From assembly GCF_051055405.1 (NCBI RefSeq), contig NZ_CP167068.1:3142458-3206457 (forward strand): a DNA stretch of 64,000 bases, written 5' to 3'. Position numbers and translations under genes: made by a program. Positions within the stretch are counted from its first letter, which is position 1; each line of letters begins with the position of its first letter. This DNA comes from Pseudolachnospira sp051055405 (GTDB taxonomy: Bacteria > Bacillota > Clostridia > Lachnospirales > Lachnospiraceae). Positions 17,697 to 25,167 of the stretch are shown here, piece after piece. Below the pieces are notes generated by a model. That model saw only the letters and a program-made list of their open reading frames with translations, did no database searches and was not told where the DNA came from.

Positions 17697-18110
17697 CTAT
17701 GACATCTTCAAATTTTCAAGCGCCCGTCCATGCAGCCTAAGAATGTGACGCGAAGTATACCCCATTTCCATCGCGATCTGCTCCCAGCTTTTACCCTCCA
17801 GATACCGGTATGTAAGCAAATCTTTTTCCCGCTCATCCTCCACTGCCTCAATACACCTTTGGACTTTTTGGCAAGCATAAATCCTCTCATATTTGGATGC
17901 AATAATTTCCCGTTCGATCTTGTCCACTTGGGCTGCATAATCTGATAAATCCCTGATATTGGTTCCATGGGGCATCCCGTCATGGATAACGCTCGGTAAT
18001 ATTTTATTCAGCTTCCATTCTCTCAGATGCTGTTCCAGCCGCGCCACATCACGTTTCGCTTTCTGGTAGGACTTTAAAAACTCCTTTTTCTTTTCATTCT
18101 CCTCGTTCAA
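17697..18110 (-). CDS. ArpU/RinA-like late transcription regulator
   Basis: Protein of 137 aa, with a helical N-terminus and a C-terminal sigma-70 region-4-like helix-turn-helix (LLTYRYLEGKSWEQIAMEMG near residues 98-117). Such proteins sit just before the terminase genes in Firmicute phages and activate the late operon. Here its neighbours downstream are missing, so it may now control the scaffold-tail-lysis genes directly. Confidence 0.75.
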   Translation of the reverse strand: MNEENEKKKEFLKSYQKAKRDVARLEQHLREWKLNKILPSVIHDGMPHGTNIRDLSDYAAQVDKIEREIIASKYERIYACQKVQRCIEAVEDEREKDLLTYRYLEGKSWEQIAMEMGYTSRHILRLHGRALENLKMS

Positions 18111-18163
18111 TTTCTTACCCCCGTTTTAGTATCTAAAGCTTAAAGCTATAAGTCACGCCGCCA

Positions 18164-18928
18164 TCATACTCTTCCAGACAGTTTTCTTTCTTCCACTGCC
18201 AACAAGGCGTCGTAATCCGTATCCCGTTGGTCAAAGTTGTGAAACTGGTTCAAAGGTTTATCTTGCAGCAGAGAGTTCTCCAGCTTTTCTGTTAGGCTTT
18301 TCAACGGAAACACTCCCTTCCAATCATTCAAGATGGACTGATGCAAGATCTCAATCTGTTCCTCATGACTTGGCGTAAGCCGATTCAACTTTTCGACCAT
18401 CAAAGACACCGCCTTTTCCGTCATCGGCGCTTTTATCTGCCTCCGAAATTCAATAAAATCACAAATAGCATCATTCAACGCCCCGTCCATGCTATATATA
18501 TTTCTTCCCTTCTTCCCTTCTTGTTTTTCTTTCTTCCTTTTATTGCTGGGAATCAATTGGGAATCGATTGGGTCTTGACTGGGTCCTAACTGTGCTTTGT
18601 CTGGGGCTTGACTGGGAATTGTCTGATAATCATCGTAGGAAACCACCGTAAATACGCTATATTTTGGATACCTTTTGACTGTGAGGTTTTTCGTTTTCGT
18701 AAGATTTTTTACCGCCGTCCGAACCTCGTCATATGTAAGCCCCGTTTCCTCCGCCAGTCTTGAATAAGACGAAACAAAAGAACCTCTTCCTACCGTCTCT
18801 CCCTCAAATTTTCCTTCCTGCCAATTCGCTTGCACAATGCAATGAAAAAATAACTTAAAGGTATTCAAATTCCGATACCACTCCCAGTCCTTAATGCCAC
18901 GATAGAATTTTACATAATTTCCATCCAT
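18164..18928 (-). CDS. Phage replisome organiser / DnaD-like protein
   Basis: Protein of 254 aa. The N-terminal region (1-110) begins MDGNYVKFYRGIKDWEWYRN and forms a winged helix typical of phage replication initiators, with ETGLTYDEVRTAVKNLTKT as recognition helix; a basic linker (KRKKEKQEGKKG) leads to a helical C-terminal domain. It probably opens the phage origin or recruits the host helicase. The start ATG at 18928 follows AAGGAG. Confidence 0.75.
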   Translation of the reverse strand: MDGNYVKFYRGIKDWEWYRNLNTFKLFFHCIVQANWQEGKFEGETVGRGSFVSSYSRLAEETGLTYDEVRTAVKNLTKTKNLTVKRYPKYSVFTVVSYDDYQTIPSQAPDKAQLGPSQDPIDSQLIPSNKRKKEKQEGKKGRNIYSMDGALNDAICDFIEFRRQIKAPMTEKAVSLMVEKLNRLTPSHEEQIEILHQSILNDWKGVFPLKSLTEKLENSLLQDKPLNQFHNFDQRDTDYDALLAVEERKLSGRV

Positions 18929-18932
18929 GCCT

Positions 18933-19256
18933 CTACTCCTTAAACAAAGAAAGCTGACCAGGCATGCTCTCTTTCTTCCGACTTCTTCCCTCCATCGCGC
19001 GAATTTTATCCAGTATCTCCCCAGCTCGATGATATTCCTGACGCAAATACGCTTTATAATAAGCTGCATCCTCTGGAAACTTGGGAATGTAATATCCCCC
19101 TATAATCGAGTCGGCAATCACCTTTGCTCGACCAGTTTTATTAATCTCTGCAATGGCGTCCCTCACGGTCCGCTCACTTACGCCCGCGCAGTCCGCAATC
19201 TCGAACCGACTTCTAGCATTCCGGCGGCCAACCGGGATATATGGCAATAAATCCAT
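18933..19256 (-). CDS. Small phage winged-helix protein
   Basis: Protein of 107 aa with a helix-turn-helix in the first half (RFEIADCAGVSERTVRDAI) and a charged C-terminal tail ending QLSLFKE. The ATG at 19256 is chosen: it follows GGGAGG with 8-nt spacing. It lies 4 nt upstream of the replisome organiser gene and is probably translated with it. Role likely regulatory or in replication; no specific family recognised. Confidence 0.65.
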   Translation of the reverse strand: MDLLPYIPVGRRNARSRFEIADCAGVSERTVRDAIAEINKTGRAKVIADSIIGGYYIPKFPEDAAYYKAYLRQEYHRAGEILDKIRAMEGRSRKKESMPGQLSLFKE

Positions 19257-19355
19257 CCATTTTCCTCCCAACTACTATTTTACTGCATTGACACATCCAT
19301 TGGCATCAACGCCAACCACTTACTGTTATCACTTCAGACTCAACTGGTAACTCCC

Positions 19356-19790
19356 TTACTCCAGCGCTCCCCTCTTGCCTGTAGGATATAGCGCCTCTAC
19401 TATTTTGGTCCGTTCGACTGGTGTCAAGGTCTCTATTTCCAATTTCTTTGCCTCCAAGACCGTCCCTTTAATCAGTAAAGCCATCTCTTTGCTGTTATAC
19501 TCCCTGGACGGCTTTATAATGGCATAATGAACAAACTCTTTGCCATCCACATGGCCTGTACCAACTCGGCGGGCATATATATTGCACCGCTTAAGATCAA
19601 TCTCTGGCAAGGCAGATATTATCGCGGCTCTGCCGCCATCATCCCGAAGGATTATTCCATATTTGGCCATCAAATCATAATGTACAGAGTCACTGTCACT
19701 GTCCAAAGCATCTGCAATTCTACGGCAAAGCGCCCAATGATAAGCATTGGCTTCCAAAGTACGCTTTCTATATCCAATAACTTTTACCAT
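19356..19790 (-). CDS. NinB/Orf-like phage recombination protein
   Basis: Protein of 144 aa that resembles NinB-type recombination mediators: RTLEANAYHWALCRRIADAL near the N-terminus, YDLMAKYG, then PSREYNSKEMALLI and ETLTPVE near the C-terminus. This type of protein binds single-stranded DNA and helps recombination. GGAG lies 8 nt before the ATG. Family call is from pattern memory, so moderate. Confidence 0.6.
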   Translation of the reverse strand: MVKVIGYRKRTLEANAYHWALCRRIADALDSDSDSVHYDLMAKYGIILRDDGGRAAIISALPEIDLKRCNIYARRVGTGHVDGKEFVHYAIIKPSREYNSKEMALLIKGTVLEAKKLEIETLTPVERTKIVEALYPTGKRGALE

Positions 19791-19870
19791 TGCAATTTCT
19801 CCGATTTTATCCTATAATAAAAATATCAGCATATCTTTTTGCATCGGGCCTTGGTGTTACCGCACCAGGC

Positions 19871-20041
19871 CTATTTTAATTCCAAAAAAGTAACCATTCC
19901 CGGCATATCGCAGGGCACCCGAATCGCCACCGGCCGGCATCCCTCAAAAATAAACGCAACGCCCGTTTTTCGCTCCAAGTCATGGATTTCCTTCAGCGTC
20001 ATACTCTCCAAGTCCACTTGCTCTCCATAAATCAACTGCAT
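19871..20041 (-). CDS. Small phage protein, 56 aa, unknown
   Basis: An open frame of 56 aa beginning MQLIYGEQVDLESMTLKEIH with GGGAGGT 7 nt upstream of its ATG, immediately after the small membrane gene. The strong ribosome-binding site, tight spacing and consistent strand support a real gene. Function not recognised. Confidence 0.6.
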   Translation of the reverse strand: MQLIYGEQVDLESMTLKEIHDLERKTGVAFIFEGCRPVAIRVPCDMPGMVTFLELK

Positions 20042-20046
20042 CCCAT

Positions 20047-20205
20047 TTACCTCCCTCGCGCCACCATCGCCGTATTGACAATAAAAAACACCACTCCTAA
20101 CGCCAACACTCCCGGCGTACTCTTATGAGCTAGTACCAACAAAATCGTCAGCCAACCGGCACCGTACAGTAAGGCCAGAAGAGTACCTATTACTTCATGC
20201 TTCAT
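20047..20205 (-). CDS. Small phage membrane protein, 52 aa
   Basis: MKHEVIGTLL starts a 52-aa protein with two hydrophobic segments (about 4-26 and 31-47) ending in VARGR. AAGGAGGAG precedes the ATG at 20205, and the gene overlaps the excisionase-like gene by 11 nt. Unknown function; could be an early membrane-acting or exclusion protein, but nothing proves this. Confidence 0.6.
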   Translation of the reverse strand: MKHEVIGTLLALLYGAGWLTILLVLAHKSTPGVLALGVVFFIVNTAMVARGR

Positions 20206-20425
20206 AACGTCTCCTCCTTACATACTTCCGCCGTGCCTGCTCTTTTTGAAGCTGTTTTTGCCGCCACTGCTCAAACTTCTCCGTATCAATCAAAAACTTT
20301 CCGCCTCCCACAGTTCGAGTAGCAAAATCCTGCCCCTCCGCATGGCAAGCCGCTTTCATATCGTCCCGCCCGAAACCAATCTTTACAAGCTCTGTGATTG
20401 ACATCACCGCCTTAGGATATTGCAT
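20195..20425 (-). CDS. Excisionase-like HTH protein
   Basis: Protein of 76 aa with a MerR/excisionase-type helix-turn-helix (SITELVKIGFGRDDMKAA), a wing (TVGGGKFLIDTEKFEQW) and a very basic tail (RRKYVRRRRYEA). It probably binds att DNA to direct excision, or acts as an early regulator. GGAGGTGAG lies before the ATG. Confidence 0.65.
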   Translation of the reverse strand: MQYPKAVMSITELVKIGFGRDDMKAACHAEGQDFATRTVGGGKFLIDTEKFEQWRQKQLQKEQARRKYVRRRRYEA

Positions 20426-20475
20426 TACAAACTCACCTCCTTATTTCATCGATTCACTTTTGTTATCTCCCCTTC

Positions 20476-20628
20476 CTATTCCACATCCACAAAATACTCC
20501 TCCTCTGTTTTATTTTTTTCCGCAGCTTTCGATTCCGCATACCCAAGAAAATACCCCTTCTCAAACGCATCCATTTTCGGTAAAGCTTTATCAATTGTCT
20601 TAAGGATCTTCTTTTCATTCTCGTTCAC
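20476..20628 (-). CDS. First gene of the lytic operon, 50 aa
   Basis: GTG start at 20628 with AAAGGAGGT 6-7 nt upstream, directly behind the lytic promoter. The 50-aa product has a basic N-terminal helix (NENEKKILKTIDKALPKM) and a stretch EKGYFLGYAESKAAEK. Position suggests an early control protein (Cro-like role), but no HTH is evident. Unknown. Confidence 0.6.
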   Translation of the reverse strand: MNENEKKILKTIDKALPKMDAFEKGYFLGYAESKAAEKNKTEEEYFVDVE

Positions 20629-20655
20629 GCAATGACCTCCTTTGTTGTTGTCTTT

Positions 20656-20750
20656 GAATACATTATAATATTCTTAGAATACCATGTCAAGCGCTTTTTG
20701 TATTCTATGAAAACTTTTTGGTTGACTTTTTTAATCTTTTTTGCTATTAT
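20656..20750. promoter_or_regulatory. Lysis/lysogeny control region with divergent promoters
   Basis: Minus strand: TTGACA (20690-20685), 17 nt, TATAAT (20667-20662), a near-perfect lytic promoter. Plus strand: TTGACT (20722-20727), 17 nt, TATTAT (20745-20750) for the repressor. A 13-bp palindrome TATTCT-T-AGAATA (20669-20681) fills the spacer of the lytic promoter, with further half-sites GAATAC at 20656 and GTATTCT at 20700; these are likely repressor operators. Confidence 0.8.
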
Positions 20751-20768
20751 CTACTCAGGAGGTAAAAT

Positions 20769-21134
20769 ATGAATACTCGAATAAAAGAACTAAGAAAATA
20801 TCTTGGTCTTACTCTTGAAGAATTCGGAAAAAGGCTTGGCGTAACCAAAGCAGCCATCTCAAATATAGAAAATGGAAACAGAAATGTAACGGATCAGATG
20901 GTCATTTCCATATGCCGTGAATTTGATGTTAACGAAGAATGGATTCGATATGGAAACGGCGAAATGATTCGGCAAAGAAACCGAAGCGAAACCATCATTG
21001 ATTTCTCCGCCGACCTTTTAAAAGAAGAAGACGAATCCTTTAAAAAGAAACTCATTGAAGCCTTAGCCGTTTTAAATGAATCAGAATGGGAAGTTTTAGA
21101 AAAATTAGCTCTAAAACTCACAAAAAAAGACTAG
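20769..21134 (+). CDS. XRE-family phage repressor
   Basis: Regulator of 121 aa, with an N-terminal helix-turn-helix (TLEEFGKRLGVTKAAISNIE, residues 15-34) and a short helical C-terminus, without the LexA-like peptidase domain of cI. It is transcribed away from the lytic operon and follows AGGAGG. It most likely maintains lysogeny by binding the TATTCT palindromes. With no autoprotease domain, induction must depend on another factor. Confidence 0.88.
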   Translation: MNTRIKELRKYLGLTLEEFGKRLGVTKAAISNIENGNRNVTDQMVISICREFDVNEEWIRYGNGEMIRQRNRSETIIDFSADLLKEEDESFKKKLIEALAVLNESEWEVLEKLALKLTKKD

Positions 21135-21150
21135 GGGATTTCCCCTAGTC
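21129..21150. terminator. Bidirectional terminator after the repressor
   Basis: Perfect stem GACTAGGGGA/TCCCCTAGTC overlapping the stop codons of the repressor (plus) and the 36-aa gene (minus). A-rich sequence on its left and a short T/A tail on its right fit function in both directions. Confidence 0.7.
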
Positions 21151-21255
21151 TAAATACCGCTTAATAAACCGATATATGTATTCCAATTTTTTAAAATCCG
21201 TCACTTTTAAAACAAGGTCAATAATAGCTTTTTGCAGTTTTCGAAAATCCTCCAT
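21145..21255 (-). CDS. Small phage protein, 36 aa
   Basis: MEDFRKLQKAIIDLVLKVTD starts a 36-aa helical protein ending YIYRFIKRYLD. AAAGGAGAG precedes the ATG with 7-nt spacing. It is convergent with the repressor, and its stop lies in the shared terminator. Small proteins of this look are common beside phage and ICE repressors; function unknown. Confidence 0.5.
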   Translation of the reverse strand: MEDFRKLQKAIIDLVLKVTDFKKLEYIYRFIKRYLD

Positions 21256-21487
21256 GTAGTGCTCTCCTTTTAGCTCTTGAGAAATATATGCTTTCAATCT
21301 TCTTATCATCGTAATATCATAATGAACAAAAGAAAGCGATACATATTCAAACCTACGCTTCCGTAAATATTTGAGAGCCCTCTACAAAACTATCAGATCT
21401 TGTTATATACATTACCACAGCTTTCGTTTCACAACAATAATTATAGTTTTAATCCGCTTTTTTCTAACATTTTCTCCTGCAAGAAAA

Positions 21488-21640
21488 GAAAAGGCCAACC
21501 AGACACATTATGATGTCGGTAAAGAAGTACGATCCACCATCGAACGCCTCGGCGGAACTATGCCAAAAGACCTTCCTACCCCAGAAAAAAGCATTCAGCA
21601 GCTAGAACGAGAACAAAAAAATTATCACAGAAGTAAAAAA
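21488..21640 (+). pseudogene. C-terminal fragment of DinD-like (BRO-type) protein
   Basis: An open stretch encodes ANQTHYDVGKEVRSTIERLG and then GGTMPKDLPTPEKS, which matches the C-terminus of DNA-damage-inducible protein D. The N-terminal BRO domain is missing and no ribosome-binding site is present. It shows that a longer gene once stood between repressor and integrase. Confidence 0.7.
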
Positions 21641-21709
21641 CCGGCCCCTGCGTCAACAGCGACCGGCCACGTCCACCACAAGAATGACGATAAAAGAACG
21701 GAGAAAGCT

Positions 21710-22180
21710 ATGGAAACTCAAATTGTATATTGCGATGAAACTGGCGATGATGGATTAAATACTAGCTCTAGTGAATCATTTATTCTTACCAGTATATATA
21801 TGCCGAGTAGCTCATGGCAAGATAATTATGATACTATTAAAACACTTCGATCTGAACTGAAAAAAGAATATGGATTTTTATTCGTCAAGAAATGCATACA
21901 AAGCATTTTTTGACGAATAAAAATCCATATCGAACCTACCAATGGACAAAGGATCAAAAGATAGAAATATTAAAAAAATTCACCCTTACGATTGCGTCTC
22001 TACGTATCTCTGCAATCAATATAATTATTGATAAAACACGGATCCACACGGAAAATTACCATATACTAGAAAATGCTTTGACTTACAATATACAAAGAAT
22101 TGAAAATGATAGCAGAGGAGGTTGGAATTTTCTCCTTATTACGGATAAAGGACGCATAGCCCCTATGAGAAAAACCGCCC
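21710..22180 (+). pseudogene. DUF3800 protein, frameshifted and truncated
   Basis: The first frame starts at ATG 21710 (GGAGAAAGCT before it) with METQIVYCDETGDDGLNTSS, a DUF3800 N-terminus with a DE-x-GD acidic motif, and stops at 21913. The next frame continues the same domain (MHTKHFLTNKNPYRTYQWTK ... ITDKGRIAPMRKTA). Restoring one base at about 21889 would read VKEMHTKHF and join both. After about 22180 the family similarity ends, so the C-terminal third is also gone. Confidence 0.8.
21868..21930. repeat. 63-nt palindrome at the DUF3800 frameshift
   Basis: Arms of 21 perfectly complementary bases (21868-21888 and 21910-21930) enclose a 21-nt loop that itself pairs AAATGC/GCATTT. The inferred single-base loss lies at the start of the loop. 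Confidence 0.85.
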
Positions 22181-22261
22181 AGTGCTACCAACACCAGGCG
22201 GCTCACAGCCCACCAAAGGAGGCTTTGCCTTTTACAAGCACAGTATACACCCTTCGGCGGG

Positions 22262-22287
22262 CAGGGTCAAGTACCCTGTTCTTTTTG
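22262..22287 (+). terminator. Terminator upstream of the integrase
   Basis: Stem CAGGGT/ACCCTG with a CAAGT loop followed by TTCTTTTTG. It would separate leftover transcription of the repressor side from the integrase gene. Confidence 0.6.
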
Positions 22288-22338
22288 TACCCATTTTTCG
22301 CTCATTACAGACATAAATAAAAACCAGGAGGAACACTT

Positions 22339-23460
22339 ATGCCAAAAGCAAAATACAAACGCCGGAAAGATGGAAGATTTGGGACCTACGTCCAAGACGG
22401 CTATCTGCCCGACGGCCGTCCCAATCGAATTTCCGTGTACGCCAACAGCTCGGCAGAGCTGGAAAAGAAGGTCTCTGAAATCCGATACGAGATCGAGCAT
22501 GGAACCTATATCGCACATAAAGACGTGCTATTTGGGGATTATGCCAAGCAATGGTTTGAGACCTATCAAATCAACAACCAACCGCCCACAAAAGCCATGT
22601 ATCAACGGATAATCGATAAATACCTAAAGCCCCTGCACAACTCCCCCTTGATCAACATAAAAAAATCCGACATCCAGCGGATTATCAACCAAAACAGCCA
22701 ACATCGCCGCACATGCGAACAAATCCTTTTGACAGTCCGTCAGATCATAAACTGCGCCATTGACGATGGCCTTTTGCTCCGCGATATCTGCCGAAAGATC
22801 AAACTTCCCAGCGCCACGCAGGATCCCGAAAACGGACGGCGCTCCCTGACAGAGATTGAAAAAAGCGCCATCGACCAGGCAGACTTTACGCCCAAGCAGC
22901 GGGCCTATGTCGCCATCCTTCGCGGCTGCGGCCTTCGTCCAGGCGAAATTACCGCTTTAAAGCCCCTCGATATCAACTGGAGCGAAAACACCCTACGAGT
23001 CGACGAAGCAATCACCTACGACGAAAATAACGTGGTCTGGAAAGGCCCCAAATCCCAGTCCGGATATCGGGAAATCTCCATGCCGCCCTTCGTGGTGGAC
23101 GCTCTGCGCGCTTACCTGCCGACCGTTGACGACATAGTTCTTTTCCCGATGGAGCGGAAAGGCGGCCCCATGACCAAATCCAGCCGAAGGAAATTGTGGG
23201 AAGGCATTATGAAAAAAATCCGGGAAGCCGCTGGCGAAACCGTCACCGACACCGGAATCAAGAACCAAAAAATATTCGGCCTCATCCAGTACACCTTCCG
23301 GCATAATTATTGCACCTCCCTCTACTATTCCGGCGTATCGCAAAAAGAAGCGATCCGTTTGATGGGACACAGCGATTATAAATTGATTATGGAGGTCTAC
23401 GCACACCTGGATAAACAAAAGGAAAAAACCGAGAAAAAGCTCGCAAAAACGTCATTTTAG
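22339..23460 (+). CDS. int: Tyrosine-type site-specific integrase
   Basis: Phage integrase of 373 aa. The N-terminal arm-binding domain (1-60, KRRKDGRFGTYVQDGY), a core-binding SAM-like domain (about 65-150), and the catalytic domain (160-373) with Arg in GCGLRPGEI, His-x-x-Arg in FRHNYCT, His in MGHSD and the nucleophile Tyr in MEVYAHL are all present. AGGAGG precedes the ATG. It is next to attR and the tRNA, and recombines attP with the tRNA-Lys gene. No defect visible, so excision may still be possible. Confidence 0.95.
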   Translation: MPKAKYKRRKDGRFGTYVQDGYLPDGRPNRISVYANSSAELEKKVSEIRYEIEHGTYIAHKDVLFGDYAKQWFETYQINNQPPTKAMYQRIIDKYLKPLHNSPLINIKKSDIQRIINQNSQHRRTCEQILLTVRQIINCAIDDGLLLRDICRKIKLPSATQDPENGRRSLTEIEKSAIDQADFTPKQRAYVAILRGCGLRPGEITALKPLDINWSENTLRVDEAITYDENNVVWKGPKSQSGYREISMPPFVVDALRAYLPTVDDIVLFPMERKGGPMTKSSRRKLWEGIMKKIREAAGETVTDTGIKNQKIFGLIQYTFRHNYCTSLYYSGVSQKEAIRLMGHSDYKLIMEVYAHLDKQKEKTEKKLAKTSF

Positions 23461-23470
23461 AGGCATGATT

Positions 23471-23490
23471 TTTGACGACATTTTGACGAC
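23471..23490 (+). promoter_or_regulatory. Putative integrase arm-type sites, right
   Basis: Two TTTGACGAC copies at 23471-23479 and 23482-23490, same spacing and orientation as at 6683-6702; a further TGACGAC lies at 23512. They follow the integrase stop and precede attR. Confidence 0.6.
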
Positions 23491-23661
23491 ATTGATCTCC
23501 CCAAAAGGCCCTGACGACAGTTTGAAGGCCACTATTTCCCGTCAATTCCACCTATTTTCACTCATTTCATATAGGAGCCCAAAATGCCAAAAAAGCCCGC
23601 AAAAACGCAAAGAAACGCCACCCCCGCAAAGCTTTTCGCTAAACGAAGATGGCGTCGTTAG

Positions 23662-23734
23662 TGGGCCATTAGGGGCTCGAACCCTAGACACCCTGATTAA
23701 GAGTCAGGTGCTCTACCAACTGAGCTAATGGCCC
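23662..23734 (-). tRNA. tRNA-Lys (anticodon CUU)
   Basis: Complete 73-nt cloverleaf without encoded CCA: acceptor GGGCCAT/ATGGCCC with discriminator A, D-arm AGCTCAGTTGGTAGAGCA, anticodon loop CTCTTAA giving CUU, T-arm GGTTCGAGCC. Its 3' half is the integration site of the prophage, which restores the gene on this side. Confidence 0.97.
23681..23708. repeat. attR, 28-bp core repeat inside tRNA-Lys
   Basis: Identical to 6598-6625; covers the anticodon stem-loop to the T-arm of the tRNA. Confidence 0.92.
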
Positions 23735-23812
23735 GTCTCATTCCCCGTGGGTAACGGAACGAGACCTATTATAGCCTATACCCACGAGAAATGCAAGTAC
23801 TTTTTTGACAAA

Positions 23813-24130
23813 TTATAAAACTTTTTTCAACACTGCTTCCACGCTCTCAGCCGGAGTTAACCCCAACAAAGAGTCCACGACTTGGCCATTCTGAAACAGC
23901 ACCATATACGGAATCGAACGAACCTGATATCTCGAAGCGGTCTCGCTGTTTTCATCTACATTCAGCTTTCCAATTACGATCTTTCCCTCATACTGATTCG
24001 AGAGCGTTTCCAGCACTGGCGCCATCATCTTACAAGGCCCGCACCAATCCGCATAAAAATCTACAAGGACTGGCTTGTCCGACTTTAGCACTTCTTCCTC
24101 AAAATTACCGTCCGTAAAAACCTTTGTCAT
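23813..24130 (-). CDS. trxA: Thioredoxin
   Basis: Small dithiol oxidoreductase of 105 aa, standard length. Active site WCGPC near residue 30 and the cis-Pro loop SIPYMVLF near residue 74. It reduces disulfides of ribonucleotide reductase, peroxiredoxins and other proteins, using thioredoxin reductase encoded elsewhere. AGGAGG before the ATG. Monocistronic or last in a group with the small ORF and trmB upstream. Confidence 0.97.
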   Translation of the reverse strand: MTKVFTDGNFEEEVLKSDKPVLVDFYADWCGPCKMMAPVLETLSNQYEGKIVIGKLNVDENSETASRYQVRSIPYMVLFQNGQVVDSLLGLTPAESVEAVLKKVL

Positions 24131-24141
24131 TTTGTCTCCTC

Positions 24142-24276
24142 CTATTTTCGTTGGTTATTCAAAGTATCCCTTACTTCATCCAAGCATTTTTTGATCCGAA
24201 ACGCTTTTTTATCCAAATGACTCTTCCGGCTAGTCATCCTGGCCAATTTCACCTGCCAACTTCTCCGGATTCCCAT
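24142..24276 (-). CDS. Possible small basic protein, 44 aa
   Basis: Open frame MGIRRSWQVKLARMTSRKSH ... NNQRK, strongly basic, between trmB and trxA on the same strand. The ribosome-binding site is weak, and a GTG 12 nt upstream is an alternative start. It may be real because it fills the gap neatly, but no family was recognised. Confidence 0.3.
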   Translation of the reverse strand: MGIRRSWQVKLARMTSRKSHLDKKAFRIKKCLDEVRDTLNNQRK

Positions 24277-24328
24277 TCTGCACCCCACATCTCAAGCTCA
24301 TTTCTAGTATATGGCATAATAAGCCGTC

Positions 24329-24973
24329 CTATTCCGCTCCCTGATCAGCAATCAACTTATAAATCGGATTCCCCAGTGCAGAAAACCGTTCTTCATATTC
24401 CGTCATAATATTTCCGTCGTTCAGTTCGCTATGATGCAGATCACTGGTGTTTTCCAAAATTCTCCACCCGTTTTCTACGATGGATTCCAGAGAAAACTCA
24501 AATAAGCTTCGATTATCCGTCTTAAACTCTAAACGGCCAATACGAGTCAATACTTCATGATAACGCGCTAAAAATGCGCCCGAGGTCAACCTACGCTTTG
24601 CATGGCGGTCCTTCGGCCAGGGATCCGAAAAATTCAAATAGATTCGAGCCACTTCATTTCGGTCAAAAACTTCCGGAAGCGCCTCCGCATCCATCCGAAT
24701 CAAACGGAGATTCGGCAACCGCAGCTCCTCCTGCTTTTGGACAGCCCGCAGCAATACGCTGGAATATTTTTCGATTCCAATATAATTAATATCCGGATGC
24801 GCCGCTGCCATTCCTGTCAAAAACTTTCCCTTTCCCATCCCAATCTCAATGTGAACCGGATGATCGTTTCCAAATAGCGCCGCCCAGTTTCCTTTTTGCT
24901 GTTCCGGGTACAAAACAACAAATTTGCTGTCCGCGATGGCTTCACGGGCCCCTGGAACATTTTTTAACCGCAT
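24329..24973 (-). CDS. trmB: tRNA (guanine-N7-)-methyltransferase
   Basis: SAM-dependent enzyme of 214 aa that makes m7G46 in the tRNA variable loop. The SAM-binding motif IEIGMGKGKFL lies near residue 42, and the family signature NFSDPWPKDRHAKRRL near residue 117. Length is normal. The product acts on cytoplasmic tRNAs; the gene is on the same strand as trxA. Confidence 0.96.
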   Translation of the reverse strand: MRLKNVPGAREAIADSKFVVLYPEQQKGNWAALFGNDHPVHIEIGMGKGKFLTGMAAAHPDINYIGIEKYSSVLLRAVQKQEELRLPNLRLIRMDAEALPEVFDRNEVARIYLNFSDPWPKDRHAKRRLTSGAFLARYHEVLTRIGRLEFKTDNRSLFEFSLESIVENGWRILENTSDLHHSELNDGNIMTEYEERFSALGNPIYKLIADQGAE

Positions 24974-25167
24974 GGTCTTCTGATTTCCTCCTCTTTTCTT
25001 TTCAAATATTTATCTTCATTTGTTTTGTCCTGACCGTGTGCGCCCTTGCCAACGGAAGGTATTACTTCTTACATTAATTTAGGAAGAAGTAGCTCTTTAT
25101 TCATACATGGACAATGCGCCGAGACATACCGGCACGTCCACCGGTAGAACTCCCATAGGACATTTGA

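Larger units (their letters stand above)
6598..23708. mobile_element. Prophage remnant in tRNA-Lys, head genes missing
   Basis: A 17.1 kb element bounded by 28-bp perfect direct repeats that match the anticodon-to-T-loop part of a tRNA-Lys gene. It contains, from right to left, integrase, repressor, early genes (excisionase-like, NinB-like, DnaD-like), an ArpU-like late regulator, scaffold, major tail protein, two tail assembly proteins, tape measure, distal tail, tail-tip/endopeptidase-like protein, receptor-binding fibre, NlpC/P60 lysin, XhlA-like, holin and CHAP endolysin. No terminase, portal, major capsid protein or head-tail connector is encoded. Siphovirus type. Defective as a phage; tail and lysis genes look intact. 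Confidence 0.95.

Noticed and set aside
21371..21913. Single 180-aa protein between repressor and integrase
   Set aside because: The frame joins by chance a DinD C-terminal relic and the start of a DUF3800 gene that has its own ribosome-binding site and ATG.
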